Assembly (NCBI GenBank): GCA_004553095.1
Contig: SFMJ01000058.1
Location: 1 to 14,494 of the forward strand
DNA: 14,494 nucleotides
From: Bacteroidales bacterium
Lineage (GTDB): Bacteria; Bacteroidota; Bacteroidia; Bacteroidales; Muribaculaceae
Direction of reading: 5' to 3'
Position 1 is the first letter of the stretch; every line of letters starts with the position of its first letter. Position numbers and translations under genes: made by a program. A model generated the notes under the pieces. The model searched no databases and was not told where the DNA came from. It saw nothing but the letters and a program-made list of their open reading frames with translations. This document shows positions 1 through 7,918 of the stretch, piece after piece.

Positions 1-1
1 T

Positions 2-529
2 TCATTCTTGGGGCAGTTCAAGACGCAGTTCTTGAATAGTTATCCGGCGGATTCGATGACCAGATCGGCCTCGCTTCTTTCGCCCGGCGAGTTGAACTTG
101 GGTCTTGGTATGACCTATTCGAAGGAGAAGGAGAATAAGAAGGTAAAGTTTTCCGCCTCGATCTCACCGATATCATACAACATGAAGACATGTATCGATG
201 ACAAGATCGACAGGGCAAGCATCGGTATGGAACAGGGACAGCGGTTGAAACATGAGTTTGGTAGCAATGCCGAGGTCAATTTCTATGCTCTGATGTGGGG
301 GAATACGAGTTATACCACCAAGATGTTCTTCTTCTCGGACTATAAGTCTTTGCAGTGGGACTGGGAGAATACGTTGAACTTCCAGTTTTCGAAGTTGTTT
401 TCGGCACAGGTATATGCCCATCTTCGCTATGACACGAAGGCGGAGCCTCCGGCAGGGAGCAAGTGGCGCAAGCTGATGCTCAAGGAGATACTTAGTGTGG
501 GCATATCATATACATTCTCAACGAAGTAA
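2..529 (+). CDS. DUF3078 outer-membrane protein, C-terminal part (5' end outside window)
   Basis: The reading frame is open to the left edge, so only the last ~175 codons are present. The TTG at position 8 is not a convincing start. The fragment shows alternating hydrophobic/aromatic strands typical of an outer-membrane beta-barrel. Family-like landmarks include LSPGELNLGLGMTY, a PISYNMK strand, the aromatic segment LQWDWENTLNFQFSK and a final strand ending SVGISYTFSTK. These match my memory of DUF3078, a Bacteroidota-specific family of predicted outer-membrane proteins of unknown role. The missing N-terminal part should carry the signal peptide. The next gene starts 6 nt after the stop, suggesting co-transcription. 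The barrel location is inferred from strand pattern and family knowledge; no biochemical function can be assigned. Confidence 0.8.
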   Translation, partial: SFLGQFKTQFLNSYPADSMTRSASLLSPGELNLGLGMTYSKEKENKKVKFSASISPISYNMKTCIDDKIDRASIGMEQGQRLKHEFGSNAEVNFYALMWGNTSYTTKMFFFSDYKSLQWDWENTLNFQFSKLFSAQVYAHLRYDTKAEPPAGSKWRKLMLKEILSVGISYTFSTK

Positions 530-535
530 GGATAG

Positions 536-1114
536 ATGTTATCACGCGTAGGCATACAGATGGCACGGATAGCAGTATTAATAATATTGATACTGTCGGT
601 GGGGGATGTGACGAGAGCCGAGGTAGGGGTGGATGAGATCTGCGACATGGGTGCGGCTCGCCACTGGTGTGACTGCAATATGCTTCAAGAGGTAGAGGGG
701 ATATGGAAATTTCCGGAGGATGATACTTTTGTGTTGGTAAGGCGATCGGCATTGGATGATGATCGTTATGACATTGTGGCTGTGGAGAGTCCTGATGTGC
801 GGTTGACCCCGGGGGAAAATATCGGATATTTGGAGCGCTCGGCAGTGAGTCGCAGTTTTGAGATGGCACTCTATCGCAACAAGGAGAAGGGTGTTTTCGG
901 TGAGTTGGGAAAATGTTTGGCGGAATATCGGGAGAGTGAGGCTGCGATGGTGATCAAGCGTCGTGAGGTAAAGTTGTCGCTTAATCCTCGTTGGATCTTG
1001 CCATCATTCTGGAGGATGCTCAAGGTGAGTGTCAAAGATCCGTTGGAGTCATTGCCTCGGGGTATGATCAAGGTCTATCCGGAGAGTGTAAAGCGCGAAG
1101 TGGAGTATCTATAA
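536..1114 (+). CDS. Small exported protein of unknown function
   Basis: I do not recognise a named family. The 192-residue product begins with a Sec-type signal: a basic start, then hydrophobic residues about 13-22 (VLIILILSVG), with likely cleavage near TRA|EV around residue 28. An alternative start at the ATG at 560 would give a shorter n-region (MARIAVLIIL) and is equally plausible; neither has a strong ribosome binding site. The mature part has four cysteines (36, 45, 47, 127), with a CDC pair that could form disulfides in the periplasm. It also has a segment EGIWKFPEDDTFVLVRR (54-70) and a proline-containing C-terminal stretch ending in KVYPESVKREVEYL. No catalytic motif or membrane anchor is visible. 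It sits 6 nt after the DUF3078 gene and 21 nt before another exported protein, so the three probably form one operon with an envelope role. Confidence 0.75.
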   Translation: MLSRVGIQMARIAVLIILILSVGDVTRAEVGVDEICDMGAARHWCDCNMLQEVEGIWKFPEDDTFVLVRRSALDDDRYDIVAVESPDVRLTPGENIGYLERSAVSRSFEMALYRNKEKGVFGELGKCLAEYRESEAAMVIKRREVKLSLNPRWILPSFWRMLKVSVKDPLESLPRGMIKVYPESVKREVEYL

Positions 1115-1135
1115 CAATCTGTGTTATAATAAGAT

Positions 1136-1660
1136 ATGAAGACAAACAGATTAAACACCCGGATATTGACGATGTGTATGATAGCAATTTTGATGCTACC
1201 CGTGAATGGTATGGGGCGTCGGAAGGGTTATCGTCTTGATGTGGATAAGAAGGAGGCCCAGAGGCAGGAGAAAGAGGAGTTGCTGACGAAGGGGAGTTTT
1301 ATGGTGGCGTCACAATGTCGAGATTGCAACAATGGATATACGATTGGTCAGTTGACATTTGCGGGATATGACAAGCCGCAGGCGAGCGGATCGGAGACTT
1401 TTTTCGTAACGAATGGCACGGATCGGCTACTGACGGGGATCAATCTCTATATCGACTATTGCACCATGGATGGGCGACAACTACACAAGCGGTATGTTAC
1501 GCTCGACTGCAAGATACCGGCAGGAGAGACGCGCATGATAGAACTCAAGAGCTGGGATCGTCAGCACGCCTTCTACTACGAAAAGAGCCAACCCGCCAAA
1601 AAAGCGGGCACACCCTACACCATCACCCTCGACCCCATCTCCTACTACCTCCGCTACTAA
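1136..1660 (+). CDS. Small exported protein, predicted beta-sandwich, unknown function
   Basis: A 174-residue product with a signal peptide: basic residues at 2-9, hydrophobic residues about 10-23 (ILTMCMIAILMLPV), cleavage near residue 26. A charged stretch (KKEAQRQEKEELL, 38-50) follows. The C-terminal ~110 residues read as short beta strands: QLTFAGYDKP, ETFFVTNGTD, GINLYIDYCTMDGRQLHKRYVTL, IPAGETRMIELKSWD. The pattern (a strand, an N-T-D turn, a strand with a DG turn, then IPAGETR) resembles immunoglobulin-like folds that package secreted Bacteroidota domains. This is a resemblance, not a family assignment. Four cysteines lie in the mature chain (61, 64, 109, 125), two of them as CRDC, so disulfides are possible. 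It is the last gene of the left plus-strand group; its stop runs directly into the A8 tract of the terminator that serves the opposing amylase gene. Confidence 0.75.
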   Translation: MKTNRLNTRILTMCMIAILMLPVNGMGRRKGYRLDVDKKEAQRQEKEELLTKGSFMVASQCRDCNNGYTIGQLTFAGYDKPQASGSETFFVTNGTDRLLTGINLYIDYCTMDGRQLHKRYVTLDCKIPAGETRMIELKSWDRQHAFYYEKSQPAKKAGTPYTITLDPISYYLRY

Positions 1661-1705
1661 AAAAAAGGGAACGCGTTCCTTGACGATCGGTCTAGAGCGC
1701 GTTCC
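1659..1705 (-). terminator. Intrinsic terminator for the GH13 amylase gene
   Basis: On the minus strand, GGAACGCG (1705-1698) pairs with CGCGTTCC (1675-1668) and is followed by C and eight T residues (1666-1659), the layout of a Rho-independent terminator 41 nt past the amylase stop. The distal arm is itself part of a 12-nt palindrome, GGAACGCGTTCC (1668-1679), so a tighter alternative hairpin is possible. On the plus strand only TTAAATTCTT follows the stem, so it would be a weak terminator for the opposing genes. Confidence 0.65.
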
Positions 1706-1712
1706 TTAAATT
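1693..1712 (+). repeat. 20-nt copy of a dispersed palindrome arm
   Basis: TAGAGCGCGTTCCTTAAATT here is identical to the left arm of the long palindrome at 14386-14405. The subsequence CGCGTTCCTT also occurs 26 nt upstream (1672-1681). It lies in the spacer between convergent genes. The 20-nt identity across 12.7 kb of unrelated sequence suggests a dispersed intergenic element rather than chance. Confidence 0.6.
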
Positions 1713-1745
1713 CTTGGGGTCGTAGAGGCGGATATTTTTGAGATC

Positions 1746-3614
1746 TTACCAGTTTTGGAGGATTTGTACTTGGCGGGGGGCGAAGGTCATGGTGGGGGTT
1801 ATTTCCACGTCGGTGCCGGTGAGGATATCGTGGCGCTTTGCTCCTATGGGGAGGACTTCGGCGGTGCGGTCCATCTCTACTTCGACTTCTTCATCTCTGC
1901 CATTCATCATTACGACTACCTCCTTGTCGCCTAACTTGCGCTGATAGACGTAAAGACCGGTCTGGGGAATGAAGTGTTTGAGTTTACCCTTGGCGATGAC
2001 ATCGCGTGCATCGCCACGACGCCATTTGAGAATAAGCGATAAGAAATCCCAGGCTTCGTTTTGCAAGTCAGTGCGTCCCTGACGAGTAAAAGCATCGGTC
2101 TGATCGCCCGGGAAACCACCCGGCATGTCACGACGCACATAACCGTCACTACCCTCCTTCGAGCCTGACATCAGCAACTCTGTGCCATAATAGATCTGAG
2201 GGATGCCTCGCGAAGTGAGCAGGAAGGCTATCGCTTGCTTCCACGAACCGAGATCCTCCGGTATTTCGGCGAGGAAGCGATCGGAATCATGGTTGTCGAG
2301 GAAGGTAAGGATCTTCTGCGGATCGGGGAATAGGAAGTCGTTGGAGAGGTGATCGTAGATAATATTCATACCATCAGCCCAGGGGAGGGTATGACCATTG
2401 AAAGCCTTGCGACCATTGATGACATAGAAGAAATCCATCACCGTGGGGAGGTGGGTATCGACAGGATTGATCTTGCTGCCACTCTGCCAGAATGCAGAGC
2501 CTGCCTCATTGCCATACCAGCACTCGCCGACGATATTGAAATTGGGATACTCCTTCATTACAGCCTCAGCCCAAGAAGCCATTCCACGCATATCGGCGTA
2601 TGGATAAGTATCCATGCGGATACCATCGATCTTGGAAGACTCGATCCACCATATAGAGTTCTGTATCAGATACTTCATCAGGTGGGGATTGCGCTGATTG
2701 AGGTCGGGCATGGCTGATACGAACCAGCCATTGACGGTATGATCGAGGTCATAATCCGACACGTAAGGGTCATGGACAGTGGTAAGTCGGAAATTGGTAA
2801 GGTTATCACCCTCGGGATGGTTGAACCAATCGCGATAGGGAGCATCCTTCATCCAGGGATGGTTTGAACCGGAATGGTTGAAGATCATATCCATCACGAC
2901 TTTAAGGCCGCGGGCATGTGCGTCGCGAATCAGAGCACACCACTCATCGTTGGAACCGAAGCGAGGGTCGATGCGATAATAATCGGTGGTGGCATAACCA
3001 TGATAGCTGCCACCCGGCATATCATTTTCGAGCACGGGGCAAACCCAGATGGCAGTCACGCCGAGCGAATCGATATAATCGAGATGATGGCGCAAGCCGC
3101 GCATATCGCCTCCATGTCGACCATTAGGGTTGGAGCGGTCAGCCGTTACGGGATAATCCATCCCCTTGAGGTCAATATCCTTATCGTCGAGACCCTTGGC
3201 GAATCGGTCGGGCATAACAAGATAGAGCACATCGCCGGCATCGAAGCCGTGATAATCAGTGGCGGCACGATCGCGCCCCTTGAGTTCATATTTGAAACTA
3301 CGCTTCTTGCCATTGAGTCGATAATCGAACTTCAGCACACCGGGTTGAGCATCCCGGGAGATAACAAGGTAGAGGAACTTATAATTGGGAGAATCGGGGG
3401 TCACCTGCTCCGAGATGGAGACGCCGGGATAATCGAGAGAGAAATCAGCGGCCGAGATGCCGGGGGCGTTCAGAGTGAGTTGTAGCGTGTCGCACGCCAT
3501 ACCGACCCACCAGCAGGGTGGCTCTACCGAGAGGTGATCCTTAGGCTGAGAGGTGCCAAACATGGAAGAGGCACCTGCCACTAAAGAGAGAGCAATAGAT
3601 GTTAACTTTTTCAT
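1746..3614 (-). CDS. Secreted GH13 alpha-amylase family enzyme (neopullulanase/SusA-like)
   Basis: A 622-residue glycoside hydrolase that cleaves alpha-glucans, by family most likely a neopullulanase/cyclomaltodextrinase acting on alpha-1,4 bonds of malto-oligosaccharides or pullulan. A signal peptide occupies about residues 1-20, pointing to the periplasm. A beta-sandwich N-domain follows (about 25-115; Cyc-maltodext_N type). The catalytic barrel begins at DVLYLVMPDRF (128-138). All four GH13 regions are present: DMIFNH (242-247), GIRMD with nucleophile D335, GECW with acid/base E364, and FLDNHD with D443. The C-terminal beta domain ends at residue 622. The start ATG precedes a standard KKLTS signal. 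SusC/SusD and a SusR-like regulator are absent nearby, so it is not in a classical starch locus. I found no TAnnTTTG box in its 202-nt upstream region, so its promoter is unassigned. Exact substrate preference cannot be read from sequence. Confidence 0.93.
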   Translation of the reverse strand: MKKLTSIALSLVAGASSMFGTSQPKDHLSVEPPCWWVGMACDTLQLTLNAPGISAADFSLDYPGVSISEQVTPDSPNYKFLYLVISRDAQPGVLKFDYRLNGKKRSFKYELKGRDRAATDYHGFDAGDVLYLVMPDRFAKGLDDKDIDLKGMDYPVTADRSNPNGRHGGDMRGLRHHLDYIDSLGVTAIWVCPVLENDMPGGSYHGYATTDYYRIDPRFGSNDEWCALIRDAHARGLKVVMDMIFNHSGSNHPWMKDAPYRDWFNHPEGDNLTNFRLTTVHDPYVSDYDLDHTVNGWFVSAMPDLNQRNPHLMKYLIQNSIWWIESSKIDGIRMDTYPYADMRGMASWAEAVMKEYPNFNIVGECWYGNEAGSAFWQSGSKINPVDTHLPTVMDFFYVINGRKAFNGHTLPWADGMNIIYDHLSNDFLFPDPQKILTFLDNHDSDRFLAEIPEDLGSWKQAIAFLLTSRGIPQIYYGTELLMSGSKEGSDGYVRRDMPGGFPGDQTDAFTRQGRTDLQNEAWDFLSLILKWRRGDARDVIAKGKLKHFIPQTGLYVYQRKLGDKEVVVMMNGRDEEVEVEMDRTAEVLPIGAKRHDILTGTDVEITPTMTFAPRQVQILQNW

Positions 3615-3734
3615 ATAGGATTATATGTTTAGGTTAAGGGGTAGGGATAGAGGTTTACTGCCTCTAAAAATGTGATAATAGCAAAGTTCGCAAAAAAACT
3701 TAACATTTGGAAATGAAACGAGCAAAAAAAGCAT

Positions 3735-3742
3735 TATTTTTG
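3735..3742 (+). promoter_or_regulatory. Putative -7 box (TAnnTTTG) for the GSCFA gene
   Basis: TATTTTTG matches the Bacteroidota -7 consensus TAnnTTTG, about 75 nt upstream of the GTG start. The only clear TTTG upstream (3706-3709) is 25 nt away, longer than the usual 19-21 nt, so the -33 element is weak or absent. The surrounding DNA is A/T-rich, as expected for a promoter, and no other obvious candidate lies between here and the start codon. Confidence 0.45.
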
Positions 3743-3816
3743 TAGCGATATAACCCAAGAGTGAAAAATTCAGAGAAGAAGTAGAATAAAAACTACAACC
3801 ATAAAAGGATACAAAC

Positions 3817-4788
3817 GTGAAATTCAGAACCGAAATAGAGATACCCACGAGCGAACTGACCTTATCGCCGGAAGAGCCGATCCTGATGGTAGGGTCATGC
3901 TTTGCCGACAACATGGGCAAAAGGATGCGAGAATGTCTGTGGGATGCCGACAATTCGTCGGGCGTGCTCTACAATCCGCTATCAATTGCAGAGTGGCTTA
4001 GGATGGCGCTGCTGAGCGAACATCCTGCCGAGGCATTTGCCACGACACTCTTCGAAGGGGGAGGGATGATCCACTCCTGGATGGGAGACACCACCTACTC
4101 GGCGACCGGGGTCGAAGAGTGTGTCGACCGGTTTCGCCGGATAGCGAAACGTGTACGCAATGTAGCGGAGCAGGGCAAAACCATCTGCATCACCTTCGGC
4201 ACTGCCTATTGTTACTTTCTGAATGGGAGGAATATGGTAGTCGCCAACTGCCACAAGCAGCCCGCCGCCCTCTTCACCCGCCGCCGCATCGAGATCGAAG
4301 AGATCACCATGCCCTGGCTCGAGCTGATAGCCCGGCTTAAGGAGAGATATCCCGGTTTGCGGCTGATTTTTACCGTGAGTCCGGTGAGGCATATCCGCGA
4401 TGGACTGAGCGAGAATACACTCTCGAAGGCGACGTTGCGGCTTGCCGTCGAGCGTCTCTGCCGCGAAGAGGGATGCTACTACTTTCCGGCATACGAGATC
4501 ATGCTGGATGATCTTCGCGACTATCGCTTCTATGCCGGCGACTTGGTGCACCCCAACGAACAGGGAGTGGAATATATCTGGGAGCGATTCGTAGAGACCT
4601 ATCTCGATGAGGCCGGCAAATGCTATCTCAAAGAGGGGAATTCACTTATGAAGCGAGTCAACCATCGCCACATCAACGCCACAGCGGAGATGATGGAAAG
4701 ATTTGCCGCACAGACGCAGGCACAGCTCCGCGCCTTCAAAGCCCTGCACCCCGGGGCACTACTCCCCCACCCTAAGGACAAGTCGTAA
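3817..4788 (+). CDS. GSCFA domain protein (SGNH-like predicted hydrolase)
   Basis: A 323-residue soluble protein with the signature that names the GSCFA family: VGSCFAD (25-31), where S27 is the predicted SGNH-type nucleophile. Further blocks fit: TFGTAYCY (126-133), NCHK (144-147), a SPVRH segment (188-192) and a C-terminal DLVHPNEQG (242-250) with the D242/H245 pair expected to complete a triad. SGNH enzymes are esterases or acyl/acetyl hydrolases; the substrate of GSCFA proteins is, to my knowledge, not established. There is no signal peptide, so it is probably cytoplasmic. The start is GTG: no in-frame ATG lies upstream, and AAAAGGA sits about 9 nt before it. The gene is monocistronic and ends only 9 nt from the stop of the convergent protease, with no room for a private terminator. 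Confidence 0.88.
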   Translation: MKFRTEIEIPTSELTLSPEEPILMVGSCFADNMGKRMRECLWDADNSSGVLYNPLSIAEWLRMALLSEHPAEAFATTLFEGGGMIHSWMGDTTYSATGVEECVDRFRRIAKRVRNVAEQGKTICITFGTAYCYFLNGRNMVVANCHKQPAALFTRRRIEIEEITMPWLELIARLKERYPGLRLIFTVSPVRHIRDGLSENTLSKATLRLAVERLCREEGCYYFPAYEIMLDDLRDYRFYAGDLVHPNEQGVEYIWERFVETYLDEAGKCYLKEGNSLMKRVNHRHINATAEMMERFAAQTQAQLRAFKALHPGALLPHPKDKS

Positions 4789-4797
4789 GATAGCCGG

Positions 4798-6823
4798 TTA
4801 ACGGATAAACTTAGAGCGGTAATCGCTGCGTGGGGAGCGGATGTCGAGGATATATAGTCCGGCGTCGAGGTCGGTTATGTCGACGTGTGGGTTCGTGCTG
4901 TCAACGCCTGAACGGCGAAGCGCCGTCACCCCTTGAGGGGTATAGATCGAGATGTCGAGGGGTTCGCCACCCGGATTGAAGATTTCGACATCTTGAGAGC
5001 CGATGATGGCTCGAATATCGGCGGCATCGGTTACGCCTGCCATATTTCCGAGACCGAGTACTTGGCGGATACCATTGTAGGGTTGGAACATCCAAGATGT
5101 CATTCACGCCGAGAGTGGGGTCAGCCTCGAGCCAGGTGGCGACAACTCCGGCGAGATAGGGTGTCGACATCGACGTACCGGAATTGTGGCTATAATAATA
5201 AGACTTGCCGGCGATGTCGAGTTTGCCGGTGACATCGGGAAGAGTCTCCGGATTATTTTCGACGAAATAGCGGCTGCATGCCGAGATGATGCCGGCACCG
5301 GGAGCCACGGTGTGGGGGAGCACACGACCATCGATCAGAGTTGCATAACCCGACCCGTCGTTGACCTCGAGGGGGTCAAAGTCGAATGTGTACTCGCCAC
5401 CGGAGATATTGGGGGCGGTTTTGCGGTTATTGTACATACCGACACAGATTACATTTTCGCCGGTGGCTATATCGCTGACAGAGAGGGAAGAATTGGGAGG
5501 GAATTCTTGAGGCCAGGTCACGAATCGGGAGCGGGATCCGTCGCAGGTGATATCGGCATGGGTGCCATACTCGCCGACGAACTCTAAGCCGAGAGTATAG
5601 CGTGCCCACAAGCCGTGGCTACCGGAGGCAGCCTCCTGAGTGTGAGTAACATACTGTACTTCGGAGACCCATCTGCCATTGAGTTCGCTCACCCGGCCGG
5701 AGAAAGAGACCGTGCCGCTGAAATACTTGCCAAAGTCAAGGTTATTGAACGAAGAGATCGAAGTGTCGAAAGAGTCTTTCCCCTCTTGAAGGGTAATCAA
5801 GTCAGAACGATATACGAGGTGGGCGTTATTGCCATCGAGGATCAGGAGGCGGAGGCCGACAGGTCGGTGATCGGAGCTCCAGGCGTCGGTGATACCGACC
5901 ATGTCAAACTGAGCCCAATCGCCGGAATGGAGTTGGACTCGCCATAGGGGTTCGGTGTCGCTGAAGGTGATGCGATAAGAATTATCGTCATCACCCTCAT
6001 TGCCGGCAGCCATGCAGATGATCGCCTCTTCGCCGAGGAGTTTGATATATCGGCAGAAGAGAGAAGAACCGTCGTGTGGACCGTTGTAACTGCCCAAAGA
6101 GAGGTTGATCACCGCCGGGCGGCCGACAGAGCGAGCATATTCTATGATATCCTCGCATGCCGAGAGGATGGCGGCGTCATAAAGATGGCAGGAAGTGACG
6201 ACGATATCGGCATCGGGGGCGAGGCCACCATAGCCATTGTCGTTATACCCACCCGCCATGATACCGGCGACATGAGTGCCATGAGTTTTTTGGGGATTGT
6301 CGGTGGTCCAAGCATCGATCTCCTCGGGGGAGTCGAGGATCTGCCGGATGCCGTTGAGTTCGTCGTAATTGGCGATACGTTTAACGCGGGTATTACCTTC
6401 GGAGTCGAGGAAAGTGATATGATGCGGGTCAATGCCGGTGTCGCAGAGGCCTACGACGACCCCTCTGCCGGTATATGGGCGTGGGAGGTCGGTGCCATTA
6501 TGGATCATAGCGGCATTGTAGTGAGATTTTGCCACGTCGAGGGTCGGGGTGGCAGGGAGTGGAGGAAGCGGAGAGGAATGATTATGACCGGGAGCGGCGA
6601 TGATGCCACCGTTGTAGAGTTCGTAGGGGACGCAAGCCAGGAGCATATCGGCACGACGATGCCAGATGATGACACCCTGACTCACCAGTTCCTCGATCTC
6701 CTGATCGCTGTCGACCACAAGGATCTGAGGGATATACTTAGGCTTCGAGTCATCAGAATCGGCAGCATTCACCCGGGCGAAAGCGCCGACAACAAAAAGC
6801 AAAAACAAAAACACACGTCTCAT
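4798..6823 (-). pseudogene. Subtilisin-like serine protease (S8) with T9SS sorting domain, frameshifted
   Basis: A secreted subtilase whose reading frame is broken. From ATG 6823 (preferred to an upstream TTG, as it gives a clean signal peptide, MRRVFLFLLFVVGAFA) the frame runs 640 codons to a stop at 4901-4903. The S8 triad is intact: D128 (LCDTGID), H181 (THGTHVAG), S551 (SGTSMSTP), plus oxyanion N275 (AAGNEG). After VNDILDV the translation turns into Arg/Ser-rich nonsense. The +1 frame over 4798-5103 resumes with FQPYNGIRQVLGLGN, then a type IX C-terminal sorting domain (VEIFNPGGEPLDISIYTPQG, DAGLYILDI, SKFIR) and a stop at 4798. The 25-35 residues usually between these segments are missing, so the lesion is probably a deletion with frameshift rather than one base. 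An assembly error or rare programmed shift cannot be excluded. An intact product would be exported through the type IX system. Confidence 0.82.
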
Positions 6824-6829
6824 AATCAA

Positions 6830-6861
6830 CAAATTTAGGAATAAAAATTCGGTTGGGCAAA
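6830..6861 (-). promoter_or_regulatory. Bacteroidota promoter for the subtilase gene
   Basis: Read on the minus strand: TTTG (6861-6858), 20-nt spacer, TAAATTTG (6837-6830). This fits the Bacteroidota -33/-7 consensus TTTG, 19-21 nt, TAnnTTTG. The -7 box ends 6 nt before the ATG at 6823, so the predicted transcription start lies at or next to the start codon. That implies a leaderless or nearly leaderless transcript. The match is to consensus only; no expression data are available. Confidence 0.5.
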
Positions 6862-6908
6862 ATTTTGTTCGGTTTTCCGGCGCTTTTATGACTGTTTATG
6901 GGTTGGGA

Positions 6909-6940
6909 TTTGTGTATTATTAGAGAATTTGCTATCTTTG
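6909..6940 (+). promoter_or_regulatory. Bacteroidota promoter for the histidine-kinase-like gene
   Basis: TTTG (6909-6912), a 20-nt spacer, then TATCTTTG (6933-6940) fits the Bacteroidota consensus at both elements and spacing. It predicts a start near 6947 and a 5' leader of roughly 48 nt before the ATG at 6995. It is divergent from the protease promoter, with the two -33 boxes 47 nt apart. It probably also serves the pullulanase downstream. Confidence 0.6.
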
Positions 6941-6994
6941 TTGGATAAAAATTTGTTGGATTAGGGAATATTCTGTAAGAAATTTGAATTAGCG

Positions 6995-7861
6995 ATGGTA
7001 TTTTTATGTAATATAGAGTCTAATACCGAACAGGCGATCACCACACTTGTGATGGTGGTGAGTCTGATTATCGCCATTCTTCTGGTGTTTCTGATCTATC
7101 ACTGGATGAGATATCGCAAGAATGTAGCACAGATAGGGGATTTGATCGACAAAGTTCATGCCGAGCGAATGGTGATGCGCCGGGCTCTATACGCCGACGA
7201 CAGCGGTGCGACTCGGGAGATGGTAGAGGTGCTGAGCTGGAAAGAGCGGATGCATCGCAAGAGGGCAGGATGGCAAGACCTTTCACTCTTTATGACCAAG
7301 AGCTTAACGAATGATCTGCTCTATATCTCCTCGGTGGGGCGTGATGAATTTGAGGTCTGCATCGAAGAGACCACCATCAGCAAGGTGATAGAAATCTTAC
7401 GCGACAGACTACGCTATGGGGCAAGCAAAGCGACCTTGGAAATTTCACTGCCTGAAGGGGATATTCCCTTTTATGCCGACGTGGAATGTCTGACCATAGT
7501 GCTGGGACATTTGACGAAATTTCTTGGTGAGTTGAGTTCTAACCAACATGTAGGGATCAGCGTAGAGCAGCGTTGTCCTTCATTTCTGACGATCATAATG
7601 GAGACTCACACGTCGCCGGAGAATCGTGGAGGTCTCGGTGTAGAGGTCACCGATATATTCGATGAATTTGTCGACTTGCAGAATGTGTTGCAAAGGCAGT
7701 TGGGAGGCTTGCTGATGTGTCGTTTGATCTATCTACTGATATGCAGTTCGATGAGGCCTGACAGGAATTACCGGGATGGTGTAAGATATCTCATCAACAT
7801 ACCGAGCGACCCTCGACGTGCTGACACAGACGACCTGAAAGGGGGGAATCCTCCAAAGTGA
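6995..7861 (+). CDS. Membrane-anchored protein with degenerate histidine-kinase ATPase-like domain
   Basis: A 288-residue protein with one transmembrane helix (about 15-36, TTLVMVVSLIIAILLVFLIYH), a basic/coiled linker (about 40-95) and a cytoplasmic region that looks like an eroded HATPase domain. FYADVECLTIVLGHLTKFL (159-177) resembles the N-box segment of sensor kinases, but the ATP-site Asn is gone. VTDIFDEFVDL (218-228) resembles the F-box. GGLLMCRLIYLLICSSM (237-253) resembles a G2 box stripped of its glycine pattern. A final RYLINIP strand also fits the fold. There is no HExxxP phospho-acceptor motif and no DxGxG G1 box, so kinase activity is unlikely. It lies behind its own consensus promoter and 57 nt upstream of a pullulanase gene, so a sensory, scaffold or regulatory role in glycan use is possible but unproven. 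The homology call rests on eye-matched motifs. Confidence 0.6.
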   Translation: MVFLCNIESNTEQAITTLVMVVSLIIAILLVFLIYHWMRYRKNVAQIGDLIDKVHAERMVMRRALYADDSGATREMVEVLSWKERMHRKRAGWQDLSLFMTKSLTNDLLYISSVGRDEFEVCIEETTISKVIEILRDRLRYGASKATLEISLPEGDIPFYADVECLTIVLGHLTKFLGELSSNQHVGISVEQRCPSFLTIIMETHTSPENRGGLGVEVTDIFDEFVDLQNVLQRQLGGLLMCRLIYLLICSSMRPDRNYRDGVRYLINIPSDPRRADTDDLKGGNPPK

Positions 7862-7918
7862 CGACAACCTAAAGAATCGAAACAAGCGAACAAAACGAAC
7901 AAAAAAACCTAATAATTA

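Noticed and set aside
2874..3485. Open frame of 203 codons opposite the GH13 enzyme
   Set aside because: It is antisense to an enzyme with all four GH13 regions; the translation is Ile/Gly/His-rich with no family features.
3647..3666. TAGAGG...CCTCTA inverted repeat upstream of the GH13 gene as an operator
   Set aside because: A 6-bp stem with a 7-nt loop in A/T-rich leader DNA is easily produced by chance; no regulator or second copy supports it.
6074..6838. Long open frame of 254 codons opposite the subtilase gene
   Set aside because: It is antisense to the catalytic domain, rich in low-complexity Asp/Gly/Ile translation, and has no recognisable domain; the minus-strand frame carries the S8 motifs.
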